Shown here: piece by piece, positions 24,808 through 33,597 of the stretch
Position numbering within the stretch: the stretch's first letter is position 1
Layout: every line of letters starts with the position of its first letter
From: Polyangiaceae bacterium
GTDB lineage: Bacteria > Myxococcota_A > Polyangia > Polyangiales > Polyangiaceae
DNA: 64,000 nucleotides
Assembly (NCBI GenBank): GCA_019637295.1
Contig: JAHBVX010000015.1
Location: 62,001-126,000, forward strand
Reading direction: 5' to 3'
Position numbers and translations under genes: made by a program
Notes under the pieces: generated by a model
Seen by the model: the letters and a program-made list of their open reading frames with translations, nothing else
Databases searched by the model: none
Told to the model about the DNA's origin: nothing

Positions 24808-24901
24808 GCTCGATGATGACACGCCGGCCGCAACGTGCGGCGGCCCGCGACAATTCTCTACGCCGCGTGACAGGTCACGACAGGGGCGGGCGACCCTCGG
24901 G

Positions 24902-25591
24902 TCAGAAGCACGTACCGATGAGGGTGCAACGCTGTCCCAAGCCGCAAGCGTTCCCTCCGCAGACGCAGACCGCGAAGCCAGAGCAAACCCCTCCGTTCAA
25001 GCACGAAGCGTCGCTGCTGCAGGCGCACACGTAGACGCCGCTCGGCGTCTGGTCACAGGCGAAGCTCGGCGGACACGCGTTCTGGCAACCACCGCACGTC
25101 GCCGTCGTCTTCAGATCCGTCTCGCAGCCGTTCCCCGCTAGACCGTCGCAGTCGGCGCGGTGATCGGGGCACGCTGTGACCTTGCATGCACCGTTGACGC
25201 AGGCGGTCGTCCCGATGGGTGCGCTGCAGGCGTTGCCGCAGTGCGCGCAGTTCGCGCTCGTTCCGAGCGTCGTCTCGCAGCCGTTGCTCGCGACGCCATC
25301 GCAGTTGGCGGTGCCGCCCGCGCAGCCCGCGTCCGCGTCCACGCCGGAGTCCGCGGGAGCGCCGCCGGACGCGCCGCCCCCGGCGCCCGCGGCGCCGCCG
25401 GCCTGGGTGCTGCCGCCGGACGACGGCAATCCCCCGGCCCCCGCCAGAGCCGCTTCGGCGGCCGAGTCGGCGGCGTTGGCGCCGCCGGACGCGCCCGCGC
25501 CGCGATAGTCGTCCAGGTTCGACGCCGAGCACGCGGCGAGCACCGTGAGCGCTGCCGCGAGCTCGGTAGGAGACCACCCAGTGAGCCGCAC
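24902..25591 (-). CDS. Cys-rich lipoprotein
   Basis: The 229-residue product begins with GTG 25591; the signal ELAAALTVLAAC gives the lipidated Cys21. A Gly/Ala/Ser linker (about 30-85) precedes two repeats of the form 'NCDGxxxNGCETxLxTxxxCxxCxNAC', a unit common in myxobacterial surface lipoproteins. The C-terminal part has GGVCSGFAVCVCGGNAC. It stands just upstream of the hydrolase on the same strand. Function unknown. Confidence 0.7.
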   Translation of the reverse strand: MRLTGWSPTELAAALTVLAACSASNLDDYRGAGASGGANAADSAAEAALAGAGGLPSSGGSTQAGGAAGAGGGASGGAPADSGVDADAGCAGGTANCDGVASNGCETTLGTSANCAHCGNACSAPIGTTACVNGACKVTACPDHRADCDGLAGNGCETDLKTTATCGGCQNACPPSFACDQTPSGVYVCACSSDASCLNGGVCSGFAVCVCGGNACGLGQRCTLIGTCF

Positions 25592-25923
25592 GCGCGAAGT
25601 CTAGCCTGCGGGTTCGAGGTTGGCGATTGGCGTGCGTCGCGCGGTCCGTCAGAGCCGCGTCAGCCCGGCCGTTCGGCGCAGCTTTCACTCGGACACCGCC
25701 CGGGAGGCGCCGCACCTCCGCGTGCTCGCCGAGGTCTTCTTCCGCCGCGCGGCCATTGTGACCGCGGCAGCGTGAGGCCAGTGCTTGGCATCACGACGTT
25801 GGCACGTGATCACCGCGTCGCGCCGCCGCACAGTGCTGGTGAGACGCGGGCACGTCGGCACCGCGCCGCCCCGGCAACCTCTCAACGAAGCTTGCGCACG
25901 ATGTCGACTAGCGAGACGGCGCT
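25592..25923. other. Gap holding a relic of a surface-protein C-terminus
   Basis: No intact gene lies in these 332 bases. On the minus strand the bases near 25649-25685 read LRRTAGLTRL and a stop, matching LRGTAGLTRL at the end of the EGF-like lipoprotein gene at 31358. The rest shows nothing recognisable. Confidence 0.5.
25637..25683 (-). repeat. 47-bp repeat shared with 31346-31392
   Basis: Forty-three of 47 bases match the 3' end of the gene at 31358-33271, including its stop codon and some bases beyond. All four differences are G-to-C exchanges. Confidence 0.6.
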
Positions 25924-26295
25924 TCAACGGATGAGGACGGCCTGGCAGGCGGGGTGGGCGTTGACCCAGAGTTCGAGGTCTGCGACGTCGACGTGGCCGG
26001 CCGCCACGATCTGCTCGCAGGTGAGCTCTTGAATCCGACGCGAGCACTCGAACGTCGCGCTGACGCCCTGATCAGCCTTGATGTTCTCGAGGGCCTCGAC
26101 GTTGCACCGGTAGGTCGACTGAAACAGCTCGTATGCGGCATTCGCAGCGTCGTGGTCGTCGGTGCACGAGAAGACCCGCGCGCTGATGCCGTAGCCGACG
26201 TCTCTGCACGGCTCATCGTCGTCCATCTCGTATCCCGTGCAGCCGGGTGGGATGAAGGCCAGGACGGTGAAGGCGAACGTGAAAGTACGGGGCAT
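25924..26295 (-). CDS. Small lipoprotein, four-Cys helical domain
   Basis: The 123-residue product starts at ATG 26295, just before a signal peptide (RTFTFAFTVLAFIPPGC, lipidated Cys19). The mature part is acidic and helical with four to six cysteines (EPCRDVGYGI, RVFSCTDDHDAANAAYE, STYRCNVEALENIKAD, ELTCEQI). No known domain. It ends the minus-strand run after the barrel-like genes at 26328 and 27581 and may be co-transcribed, since only 32 bases separate it from the first of them. Confidence 0.65.
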   Translation of the reverse strand: MPRTFTFAFTVLAFIPPGCTGYEMDDDEPCRDVGYGISARVFSCTDDHDAANAAYELFQSTYRCNVEALENIKADQGVSATFECSRRIQELTCEQIVAAGHVDVADLELWVNAHPACQAVLIR

Positions 26296-26327
26296 GGTCT
26301 TGCTCGGCGATGGCGACTGCGAGCGCG

Positions 26328-27581
26328 TCAATCGAAGCTCGCCCGGATCTGCAGCCTCACGTGATTGTCGGCATAGGGAAAGGCCGACATGACTTCGGGG
26401 GAGTTGAGCTCGAGCTGCGCCACGACGGGGATCGTGTCACGGCCGGTCAGGTAGCTCACGGAGGCACGCAGGCGATATCCGCCCTCGATACCGTAGTAGT
26501 ACATCGTGGGGACCTTCATGACGCCGAGGCTCGCGCGCCAAACACTGGAGCTGGAACGGAGGTCGCGTGTAGGGTTGGGGTGGGCATTGCCCGACGTCGG
26601 ATAGACCTTGTCGTCGTGCCACGCCAGGTTGATCTCGTCGAGGTCTTGGAACGGATGAGCGTACGCCGAACCGATGATGTCGACCTGCTCGCCGATGTTC
26701 CACTGCTCGAGGTGAACGGTGGTCACGGAGAGGTTGCCCAGCGACCGACGAGCGCTGTCGAGCTGGTTGGCGGCGACCTGCCGCGGATCGATGGGGGCGC
26801 GCCACTGGATGCGGCGCAGGAATAGAGCGGTGGAACCAACCTGGTCGAGCGTGCGGTCGGGAAGCATCCAATCGACGTTCGAGAGCCCCGCCTTCACGTA
26901 GGCCAACTCCGCCAGGCGTTCGTTGACCGCAGCGCGTGTGAACAGCCCGGAATAGGGGCTGTCGATGCTGCCAAACACACCCTCGGTACCCACGTACCCT
27001 ATGGAGATGTTGGTGATCGCGGCATCCACCGCGAGTCCGGCCACGTAGTCGGAAGCGAAAGAGAAGTCGCCCTCGCGCACGGCGCGGGGCCAGGCCACTC
27101 CAGCGAGGGGAGCGACCAAGCCATAGGGCAGACTGCCCAGGAGGAGGAAGGCCGGCCCATAGTAGCGCCCCGCCGGGCCGAGTGGAGTGAGCGCCGACGC
27201 CGTGATGGCGGTGGAGTAGAACGCGGAGAGGCCTTCGGTGAACTCATACGTGAACCCCCAAGCCGTCGCCGTGATGTCCAAGTGGCGCATCGCGGGCTCG
27301 CCATCGCAGTTGGAAGGCAGCGTCAACACGTTGAAAATGGAGTTGACCTGCAGCGCGAAGCGAAAGTCCTTGCCGCTCGGGTCGGCGAGGGCGGGGACCA
27401 GGGTCGACTCGAACAGCCCCACCGCGCCGTAGATCTGTGCATTGGTGACCAGGGCGTGATCTGTGAGCATCCGGCGCGTGGTCCCGGGAATGCTTTCGCA
27501 CAGGCCGTAGGCACGTCCTGTTAGCATGAGCGTTGCGCTCGCGACGAGCGCTGCCATCGGGACATCGTGGAGAGGGCGCAT
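26328..27581 (-). CDS. Exported protein, probable outer-membrane beta-barrel
   Basis: The 417-residue product starts at ATG 27581 and has a signal peptide (MAALVASATLMLTGRAYG). The mature part is rich in amphipathic strands with aromatic ends (GFTYEFTEGLSAFYSTAI, RYYGPAFLLLGSLPYG, MYYYGIEGGYRLRASVSYL, VRLQIRASFD at the very end), as in outer-membrane barrels. Its start shares a base with the stop of the gene at 27581-28258 (TGATG), so the two are translationally coupled. No homologue recognised. Confidence 0.65.
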   Translation of the reverse strand: MRPLHDVPMAALVASATLMLTGRAYGLCESIPGTTRRMLTDHALVTNAQIYGAVGLFESTLVPALADPSGKDFRFALQVNSIFNVLTLPSNCDGEPAMRHLDITATAWGFTYEFTEGLSAFYSTAITASALTPLGPAGRYYGPAFLLLGSLPYGLVAPLAGVAWPRAVREGDFSFASDYVAGLAVDAAITNISIGYVGTEGVFGSIDSPYSGLFTRAAVNERLAELAYVKAGLSNVDWMLPDRTLDQVGSTALFLRRIQWRAPIDPRQVAANQLDSARRSLGNLSVTTVHLEQWNIGEQVDIIGSAYAHPFQDLDEINLAWHDDKVYPTSGNAHPNPTRDLRSSSSVWRASLGVMKVPTMYYYGIEGGYRLRASVSYLTGRDTIPVVAQLELNSPEVMSAFPYADNHVRLQIRASFD

Positions 27582-28258
27582 CACCACAACTCCCACGCCA
27601 GACCCAGCGAGAGCGTGAACACGTACTCGCGGTTGTCACGCGCATCGCGAACGTCAGGAATCTCGAACCCCACACGAAGATCCAAGGGGTGGGCAAAGAG
27701 GAACCCCCAACTGAACGATCCAGCCGCTCCCAAGACCTGCTCGTCCGTCGACTCGACCGACCCTCCTCCAGCGTCCTTCTCGCGGTTCTTCAGGCTCAGC
27801 GCTGCGCCGGCTTCGAAGAGGAGAAAGATCGGCCCCAGATCACTGCTCTCGAGGTACAGGATCACACCCCCGAGCAGCGGAACATAGCTGCGCGTCAGCG
27901 TGTATCCCGTCTGCCGGATGTCCCCCTCACCCCTCCGCGTCACCTCGTTCATCCCCACGAACTGGTGCATGTAGCCAACCCGAACGTGAAAGGCCGTCGG
28001 CTCGCCAAGCGCGAGACGCAGTCCGCCGCCAGCACGCGACGAGTCGAGGCCATTGGGATTGCCCTCCAGCAGCGTGCCCGGCGCTCCAGCGATCACCTCC
28101 AACGTGAGTGCCCCGCCGGGAAACTCCGAACCGGCCCGCGCTTCGGCCGTCGTCAGCGTCCCGAGCAACGCGCTCACCGTGAGCGCGACCACCGTCCGCC
28201 AGCTTGGAACTGCACAGCGGCGCCGATCACGCTCGCTGCCTCGCCTCGCCCAGCCCAT
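27581..28258 (-). CDS. Exported outer-membrane barrel-like protein
   Basis: The 225-residue product starts at ATG 28258 and carries a signal peptide (VVALTVSALLGTLTTAEARA). Strand-rich segments follow (GGLRLALGEPTAFHVRVGYM, YVPLLGGVILYLESSDLGPI, GSFSWGFLFAHPLDLRVGFE, ending FTLSLGLAWELW with a C-terminal Trp). A terminal aromatic residue is the usual signal for the barrel-assembly machine. With the next gene it probably forms a two-component outer-membrane unit. Function unknown. Confidence 0.65.
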   Translation of the reverse strand: MGWARRGSERDRRRCAVPSWRTVVALTVSALLGTLTTAEARAGSEFPGGALTLEVIAGAPGTLLEGNPNGLDSSRAGGGLRLALGEPTAFHVRVGYMHQFVGMNEVTRRGEGDIRQTGYTLTRSYVPLLGGVILYLESSDLGPIFLLFEAGAALSLKNREKDAGGGSVESTDEQVLGAAGSFSWGFLFAHPLDLRVGFEIPDVRDARDNREYVFTLSLGLAWELW

Positions 28259-28351
28259 AGCCACATCCTCGCACGGGACGCGAGCGCCGGTAAAGCGGGC
28301 GGCGGCGCGTGCGCGTAGGAAACGAACTGCCAGAACCCGTCCAGTCCGAGG

Positions 28352-28464
28352 ATGTGTGTGGAAATGCCGAGTGCCGCCGCGATGTCCTTGTCGGAGTAGC
28401 CCCGCGAAACGGCGAGTGCGACCTCGCGCATGCGGCCGTCGCGGAGCCCAGTCGCATCGCACAC
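28352..28464 (-). pseudogene. Relic of a LuxR-type helix-turn-helix domain
   Basis: One frame reads LRDGRMREVALAVSRGYSDK and DIAAALGISTH, a good match to the first helices of LuxR/GerE DNA-binding domains. After ISTH the expected recognition helix (TVRxHV...) is missing, and an unrelated sequence continues into the barrel gene's upstream region. No start or receiver domain precedes it. This is a remnant of a regulator cut on both sides. Confidence 0.55.
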
Positions 28465-28536
28465 GCAGCACGAGTTGCTGTCGGAGCTGTGCGATCAGTA
28501 CGGCTTCACCCAAGCCTGGGGTGCCTCATCGCTCGG

Positions 28537-30040
28537 TCACACCACTTCGAGCGCGTACTCGTGAAGATTGGTCGAGTGCACCCTGGCGATCAACAGCTTG
28601 CCGGGCTGGAAGTTCTCGAGCATCTCCCGCTGGATGTTCGTCCGCACCTCGGACCGGTAGGCCGGGCCATCGTCTGGGGTGATCAGCAGGCTGAGCTCGA
28701 CCGTCACTCGGCCTGCTCCGGGATCGGTCGGTGCCGTCTTCGCGGCCAGCACGTGGGCGCCGTACGCGCGTCCACTGGCTCGCAGCTTGGCGCGGCGCCG
28801 AGCCCGCGCCGCGCCGCCCAGTCCAACGGGCAGAAAGATCGCCAGAATGCCGCCGAGCAAGATGGAGAAACCGACGCCGCTCACGGTCATCTCCACGCCG
28901 AGGGGGCCGAGCAGCGGCGGAAGCAGCAGCGCGCTCGCTGCCCACACCAGGCCGTAGGTGCCCATCAGAGTCAGGGTCAGCCCCCCCATGGCTCCGCTCT
29001 CCAACGACGCGGGCTCGAGCTGCGCCATACGCCGCTCTGCCTCGGGCTCGCTCCTCGGGCACAGCTGCCACTGGGAGTGCGCCGACACGAAGCGCTTGGT
29101 CCGGCGCCTCCCGAGCGGTCCCACCTCGCGCTTCGCGGCGATGAGCACGTCGACCGCTATCACGGACTGGCCGCTCTTCTCCCACGCGTCGGCGCACAGC
29201 ACCGCGCACTCCGGCGCGTAGGCGTGGCTGAGCGGGAGGTCCCCGGTACCGAGTGCACGCCGTGTCCGCGAGGAGATCGCGCGCGAGGTCGCTGCGGCCC
29301 GGGCGCTCGAGGCAATGGGCGCGCAGCGCCGCGCAAGCGGGCTCGTGCTCGTCGTCGAGCGGCACCGCCTCGTGGTCGGTCCCCAGCACGTTCACCACAC
29401 CCTGAAAGTCCCCTCGAGTGGTGTCGACGAGCGCGCGCGCGAAGCGGTAGGCGGTGTCGCTGGCGAGGTCGTCCGGCGTGGGATCGCACCCATCGAGCCA
29501 CGCCTGCGCCGCCTGCAGGTCTCCCGCCGTGCAGGCGCTGCGTGCCAGCGCGGCGCCCAGGGCTTGCCGGGACGGCTTCTCTCGCGCGACGTCCAGCGCG
29601 CCTTCGAGCAAGCTCCGGGTTCGCAGCGCATCGCCCTCGTACTCGAAGTGCTCGGCGAGCCCCAGCGTGAGCCGATGCAGGAGGCGTTCGGCGTCCGGGT
29701 TCGGCGTGGCCGCCAAGTCGTGCCTGGCCCGCTGCCAATGCCCGAGCGCTGCGCCCACCTTCCACGGCAAGAGCTCCGTGCCGGCGAAGCAGTCCGCGAC
29801 CTCCGGCGGCGTTGCAGGCGCGTGGCGATCCTGCTGGCGAAGCGCGTCGAGCCGCGCGGCCTCCGCCACCGCGGGTGTTCGAGGGATGGCCCGCGACCCG
29901 TGCACCGCCTGCTGCTCCGCGCCGCAGTGAGTGCAGCCCTGCCGACCGCCGGCGGCGCCCAGCGCCAGCGGTGCGCCGCACACCGTGCACGGGACGACCC
30001 GAGCTTCGAACGCGAACGAGGTGTTCACTGGAGTGCTCAC
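28537..30040 (-). pseudogene. Zinc-ribbon/TPR-like membrane protein, frameshifted
   Basis: From GTG 30040 the first frame has a zinc ribbon (CTVCGAPL ... GCTHCGAEQQ) and helical repeats (LLPWKVGAALGHWQRARHDL, FEYEGDALRTRSLLEGALD, RSACTAGDLQAAQAWLDG). Near 29259 the frame is lost; a two-base gain in GGCGTG (to GGCGCGTG) would join it to PLSHAYAPECAVLCADAWEK. That frame encodes two membrane helices (LTLMGTYGLVWAASALLLPP, FSILLGGILAIFLPVGLGG) and a C-terminal domain (TVELSLLITPDDGPAYRSEV) ending at 28537. Coding quality is good on both sides, so the break is recent or a sequencing error. Confidence 0.65.
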
Positions 30041-30233
30041 TCTATCGCGAGTGGGCTCGGCGGAGCGAAACGATCGAGCGCCTGACTACCCGCTGCTATT
30101 CGCGTATCCTGGCCAGGTGGTGTCTCGACGGCTATCAATCCTGCTGCGCCGGAGAGCTGCTAGACCAGCTGCGGAAACCACCCCCAACGTCGAGCCGGAG
30201 CGGCGCCTTTCCACGAGGTGAAGAAGAGCAGCC

Positions 30234-30611
30234 ATGACCACCACCGATCCGGACTCCGTCTCCCCGGCCGAGCGGCGCGAGCGCACGGCCCTCTACCGTC
30301 ACAGGCTGCTGTTCGTGGGTGGCTTGGCTCCGATGTTCATCGGTGCCATGGCGATGAGCCTCTCGCGGTGGCTCGGCCTGGCGCTCGTGGCGGCGTCCGG
30401 CGCCTGCTACGTCGCCTCGGGGCTGTACGCCATGGCGGCGCGGCGCCACATGTTCGCCTTCCGCAGCGTCAACTCCTTCGGCACGATGTGGGTGCGCGCC
30501 AGCGAGCGGGATCGTGTCGGCGCATCCATCGCGGGAGGACTGCTAGTCGTACTCGGGCTGGCGGTCATCGCCGCGACTGCGAAGCTGGCTTGGCGGCTCG
30601 AAGGGGGCTGA
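30234..30611 (+). CDS. Small membrane protein
   Basis: The 125-residue product starts at ATG 30234 after AAGAAGAG. It has three hydrophobic segments: LLFVGGLAPMFIGAMAM, WLGLALVAASGACYVASGLY and IAGGLLVVLGLAVIAATAKL. The N-terminus and the loop between segments two and three are basic. I see no known motif. It is divergent from the frameshifted gene and precedes kptA by 76 bases. Confidence 0.65.
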   Translation: MTTTDPDSVSPAERRERTALYRHRLLFVGGLAPMFIGAMAMSLSRWLGLALVAASGACYVASGLYAMAARRHMFAFRSVNSFGTMWVRASERDRVGASIAGGLLVVLGLAVIAATAKLAWRLEGG

Positions 30612-30652
30612 TCGCCGGGCCGACTCGACTCGCCCCGGTCGACACGCGACGG

Positions 30653-30669
30653 TTCCGCGTCTGACCGGC
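30653..30669 (+). repeat. 17-bp exact repeat shared with 33342-33358
   Basis: TTCCGCGTCTGACCGGC occurs here, 19 bases before the kptA start, and again in the gap upstream of the EGF-like lipoprotein gene. Both copies are outside coding sequence, which hints at a shared regulatory site, but two copies are weak evidence. Confidence 0.3.
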
Positions 30670-30687
30670 AATATCGAGCACGTCGTG

Positions 30688-31233
30688 ATGTCCCGAAAGC
30701 AGACCGCCACCAGCAAGTTTCTCAGTCTCGTGCTGCGCCATGAGCCAGGGCTCATTGGCCTGGCGCTGGATGCCGACGGTTGGGTGGACGTCGACGAGCT
30801 CTTGGCGCGCTGCAACGCCCACGGGCGAGCCCTGTCGCGTGAGTCGTTGCTCGAGATCGTTCGGACCAACTCCAAGCAGCGCTTCGCGCTCAGCGCGGAC
30901 GGCGCGCGCATTCGCGCGAGTCAGGGCCACTCGGTGCGCGTCGAGCTGGGCTACCCGCCGGCCGTGCCCCCGGAGCTCCTCTTTCACGGGACGGTCGCGG
31001 CGAACCTCGAGGCGATTCTTGCTCGGGGCTTGCACAAGATGGCGCGTCACCACGTCCACTTGTCGGCCGACGAGGCCACCGCCAGGGCGGTGGGTGCGCG
31101 CCGCGGGAGACCGGTCGTGCTGCGCGTGGCGTCCGGTCGCATGCACGCCCACGGTATGGCGTTCTACGTGAGCGACAACGGCGTGTGGCTCACGGACGCG
31201 GTGCCTCCGGAGTACCTCGAGTCGCCGGGGTAG
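30688..31233 (+). CDS. kptA: RNA 2'-phosphotransferase (Tpt1/KptA)
   Basis: The 181-residue protein moves a 2'-phosphate from RNA to NAD, giving ADP-ribose 1'',2''-cyclic phosphate. The family motifs are all visible: SKFLSLVLRHEPGLIGL (catalytic Arg/His), DGWVDVDELLA, TNSKQRFAL, IRASQGHS, LLFHGT, HHVHLS and VWLTDAVPPEYL. Length is standard. In eukaryotes it completes tRNA splicing; in bacteria its role is unclear, perhaps repair of RNA ends or ADP-ribosylation. The neighbours give no further clue. GTG 30685 is an alternative start. Confidence 0.93.
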   Translation: MSRKQTATSKFLSLVLRHEPGLIGLALDADGWVDVDELLARCNAHGRALSRESLLEIVRTNSKQRFALSADGARIRASQGHSVRVELGYPPAVPPELLFHGTVAANLEAILARGLHKMARHHVHLSADEATARAVGARRGRPVVLRVASGRMHAHGMAFYVSDNGVWLTDAVPPEYLESPG

Positions 31234-31345
31234 CGATCTGCTCCGCGCCGCAACGGCCCGCGGGGGACAACGAGCACGGCTCCTCGCTCGCGACCGGTGC
31301 AGCTCGTTCGCTGAGCCGCGCCCGCGTCACGCTATCTGCCAACGG

Positions 31346-31392
31346 TCGCGCCGTCCGTCACAGCCGCGTCAGCCCCGCCGTTCCGCGCAGCT
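31346..31392 (-). repeat. Partner of the 47-bp repeat at 25637
   Basis: This copy covers the last ten codons and stop of the gene at 31358-33271 plus bases after the stop. Forty-three of 47 bases match. Confidence 0.6.
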
Positions 31393-33271
31393 CCGGCGTG
31401 GCCACGGAGCCCAGCGCCGTCAACCCCGCCAGGCCAAACGAGAAGAGCCGGGTGGGCGCCGCCGCCGGCGCGAGGTCGAAGCCGCCCAGGAGCCGGTCCT
31501 GCACCTCTGCGGAGGTCAAGCTACGAAACACCTGCGGATGTGCGGTCAGCGCGCTGAAGTTCGCTTGACTTCCCCCGAACGCGACGATCCGAGCGCTGGT
31601 CGGCGTGTACCCGCCCTCGACGTTCGCGAGGAACCCCGACTCGTAGCTGTAGATGACGCCCCCTGCGAACTTCGCGTTCGACGCGATCTCGATGGTCAGC
31701 GTCTCCTCGTAGGTGCGAATGCAGATGAACGCTTGCGGATTCTGCGACGCAATGCGCAGCACCGTCCCTGGTCCGGTGTAGCTCTCGTAGCCCACGATCT
31801 CTCTGCCAGAGCCCGAAGCCGCGAGCACGTGCGTGCCCTGCGGACCGTTGTAGAAGTAGTCGGACTTACCCGACGCCGTGTCGTAACCGTCGAGCCCGAG
31901 GCGGTGAGCGGCGTAGGCGCAGCCAGCCACGCGACGCTGCTCCTCCGTGAGGACGGCGGCAGCGAGCACAGCGAGCGCTCCGCCGGGGAGGAGCGCGAGG
32001 CCGCCGTAGGAGTGGCTCGCGCCGAGCGCCGTCATACCGGCGAGGTCGCCCGCCGGCGTCGCCTGCCCCGTCACCGGGTCGATCGCGATCACGCTCGGGG
32101 ACGAACCTTGAGATCGAAGGACCAGTAGCCGATCGGCGCCGGGGTCGTGGGTCATGGCCCACACCCAGCTCTCGCCCGTCGGAGCGACATCTTCCACCGT
32201 TCCGGTCTGAGGATCGACGGACACCAGCGTGTAGGGACTACCCGAGCGCAAGCTGTGCAGCTTGCCCGTGAGCGGGCGCCAACCCAGGGGTGTGCCATGC
32301 CCCATGCCCAGCGCCGCGATCAGCGTCGTCGCGCCGGACGCGACGTCCAGCGTCGAGATCTGCGAGCCCGAGGACACGTACAGCGTGCCTGCTGCAGGAT
32401 CCCTGGCCAGACCTCGAATGTCCGAGTCGATGGTGCGAAGCGGCGCGCTCTTGCCCGTCGACGAGTCGAGCGCTACCAGCGCGCGTCGGCCCTCGACGAC
32501 GCCGGTCGTGAGCAGGTCGAACCCGCCGACCGCGTCGCGGACGCAGTGCCCCTGCGAATCCGCGCTGAAGTCAGGCGCGCACTCGCCGCACGCCGAGCCC
32601 GCGTAGCCCACCGGACAGACGCACCTCGCCGGCTCACGGCGCTCGTCGTCGAAGCAGTGTCGAGGTGCACCGCAGTCGATGTCCGGGTGATCGCACGTCT
32701 GATAGCAGAAGCCGTCCCCGCGTCGCGCGTGACCTGGAAGGCACAGCTCGCAGCTGGCGCCGGTGGTTCCGCTCGGGCAACCGCAGGCTGCCGTGCCCGT
32801 CGAGTCGTCACAAACGAGCGGCGCCTCGCACTCCACGTTCGAGCTCGGGTGACCGCAGGCCTCGGCGCACGTCCCGTCCTCGTCGTTGTCCTGATATCCC
32901 TCGGCGCACTGCGCGCAGGTTGGCCCGGTGTACGCTGGAAAGCACTGACAGCGGTCGCCCAGCGGCTCGCTGACGCAGAGCCCCCGCGACCCGCAGGGGT
33001 TGTCGTCACAGTCGATGGGCTCGGGGACGCACGCGGACCCCAGGAGCACGTACCCTGCCTCACACTCGGCGCAGTCCACGCCCGTGTGGCCGGTCACGCA
33101 CACGCACGCCGGCGCTTGGCCCGACACGTCGCAGCGCTGGTACTCGCCGCAGGTCTGGTCCCCGCACTTGGAGGCCTTGGCCGGTGCGTCTTCGCTCGAG
33201 CACGCGCCGACGAAGAGAACGCCGCTCAGAGCGAGGCCGAACCCGGTCAGCCTGAGGCACCTTCGCCGCAT
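31358..33271 (-). CDS. EGF-like/laminin-type lipoprotein with propeller-like domain
   Basis: The 637-residue product starts at ATG 33271. The signal FGLALSGVLFVGAC has lipidated Cys23. Residues 30-250 hold several EGF-like units (CVCVTGHTGVDCAECEAGYV, CQCFPAYTGPTCAQCAEGYQ, CGCPSGTTGASCELCLPGHA, CVCPVGYAGSACGECAPDF). The rest has propeller-like repeats (VALDSSTGKSAPL, TLYVSSGSQISTLDVASGAT, VSVDPQTGTVEDV, IAIDPVTGQATPAG). It is probably surface-displayed and binds other cells or polymers. The C-terminal LRGTAGLTRL recurs as a relic at 25.6 kb. Confidence 0.78.
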   Translation of the reverse strand: MRRRCLRLTGFGLALSGVLFVGACSSEDAPAKASKCGDQTCGEYQRCDVSGQAPACVCVTGHTGVDCAECEAGYVLLGSACVPEPIDCDDNPCGSRGLCVSEPLGDRCQCFPAYTGPTCAQCAEGYQDNDEDGTCAEACGHPSSNVECEAPLVCDDSTGTAACGCPSGTTGASCELCLPGHARRGDGFCYQTCDHPDIDCGAPRHCFDDERREPARCVCPVGYAGSACGECAPDFSADSQGHCVRDAVGGFDLLTTGVVEGRRALVALDSSTGKSAPLRTIDSDIRGLARDPAAGTLYVSSGSQISTLDVASGATTLIAALGMGHGTPLGWRPLTGKLHSLRSGSPYTLVSVDPQTGTVEDVAPTGESWVWAMTHDPGADRLLVLRSQGSSPSVIAIDPVTGQATPAGDLAGMTALGASHSYGGLALLPGGALAVLAAAVLTEEQRRVAGCAYAAHRLGLDGYDTASGKSDYFYNGPQGTHVLAASGSGREIVGYESYTGPGTVLRIASQNPQAFICIRTYEETLTIEIASNAKFAGGVIYSYESGFLANVEGGYTPTSARIVAFGGSQANFSALTAHPQVFRSLTSAEVQDRLLGGFDLAPAAAPTRLFSFGLAGLTALGSVATPELRGTAGLTRL

Positions 33272-33415
33272 CCGATCGAGGCTATCCCGCCTCGTGGAGC
33301 GAGGCCACCCGCGCGCGCGGGGGACGCGCGGGGAGGCGTGTTTCCGCGTCTGACCGGCCCCATCCTCTTCCGGGATGGCTGGCGTGCCCGACCGGGTGTC
33401 ACCCCGCACCACGCG

Positions 33416-33429
33416 TTGACAGCGGTCAA
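33416..33429. promoter_or_regulatory. Palindrome TTGAC-AGCG-GTCAA upstream of the flavoprotein operon
   Basis: A perfect 5-base inverted repeat with a 4-base spacer lies in the 326-base gap before the operon at 33598. It overlaps a -35-like TTGACA. This is a candidate operator; no regulator gene is next to it. Confidence 0.35.
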
Positions 33430-33506
33430 GCGCCGCTGCACAAGGTCGCGCTGGCGAGCACGCGCCCGCCAAACCGAACCATGTCTCACCGCTGACTGCA
33501 CCCGAC

Positions 33507-33525
33507 GGCCCAACGGGTTTGGGCC
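33507..33525. other. Hairpin in the leader of the flavoprotein operon
   Basis: GGCCCAA-CGGGT-TTGGGCC is a perfect 7-bp stem with a 5-base loop, 72 bases before the ATG at 33598. No T-run follows. It could be a leader structure or a terminator of upstream transcription. The rest of the gap 33272-33597 shows no gene. Confidence 0.45.
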
Positions 33526-33597
33526 AAGACGCCGCTCGGGGCGTGACGGTGAGCCTCGCTCTCCCTCGCGCCATCCGGGCGCAAGAGGAGAACGAAC

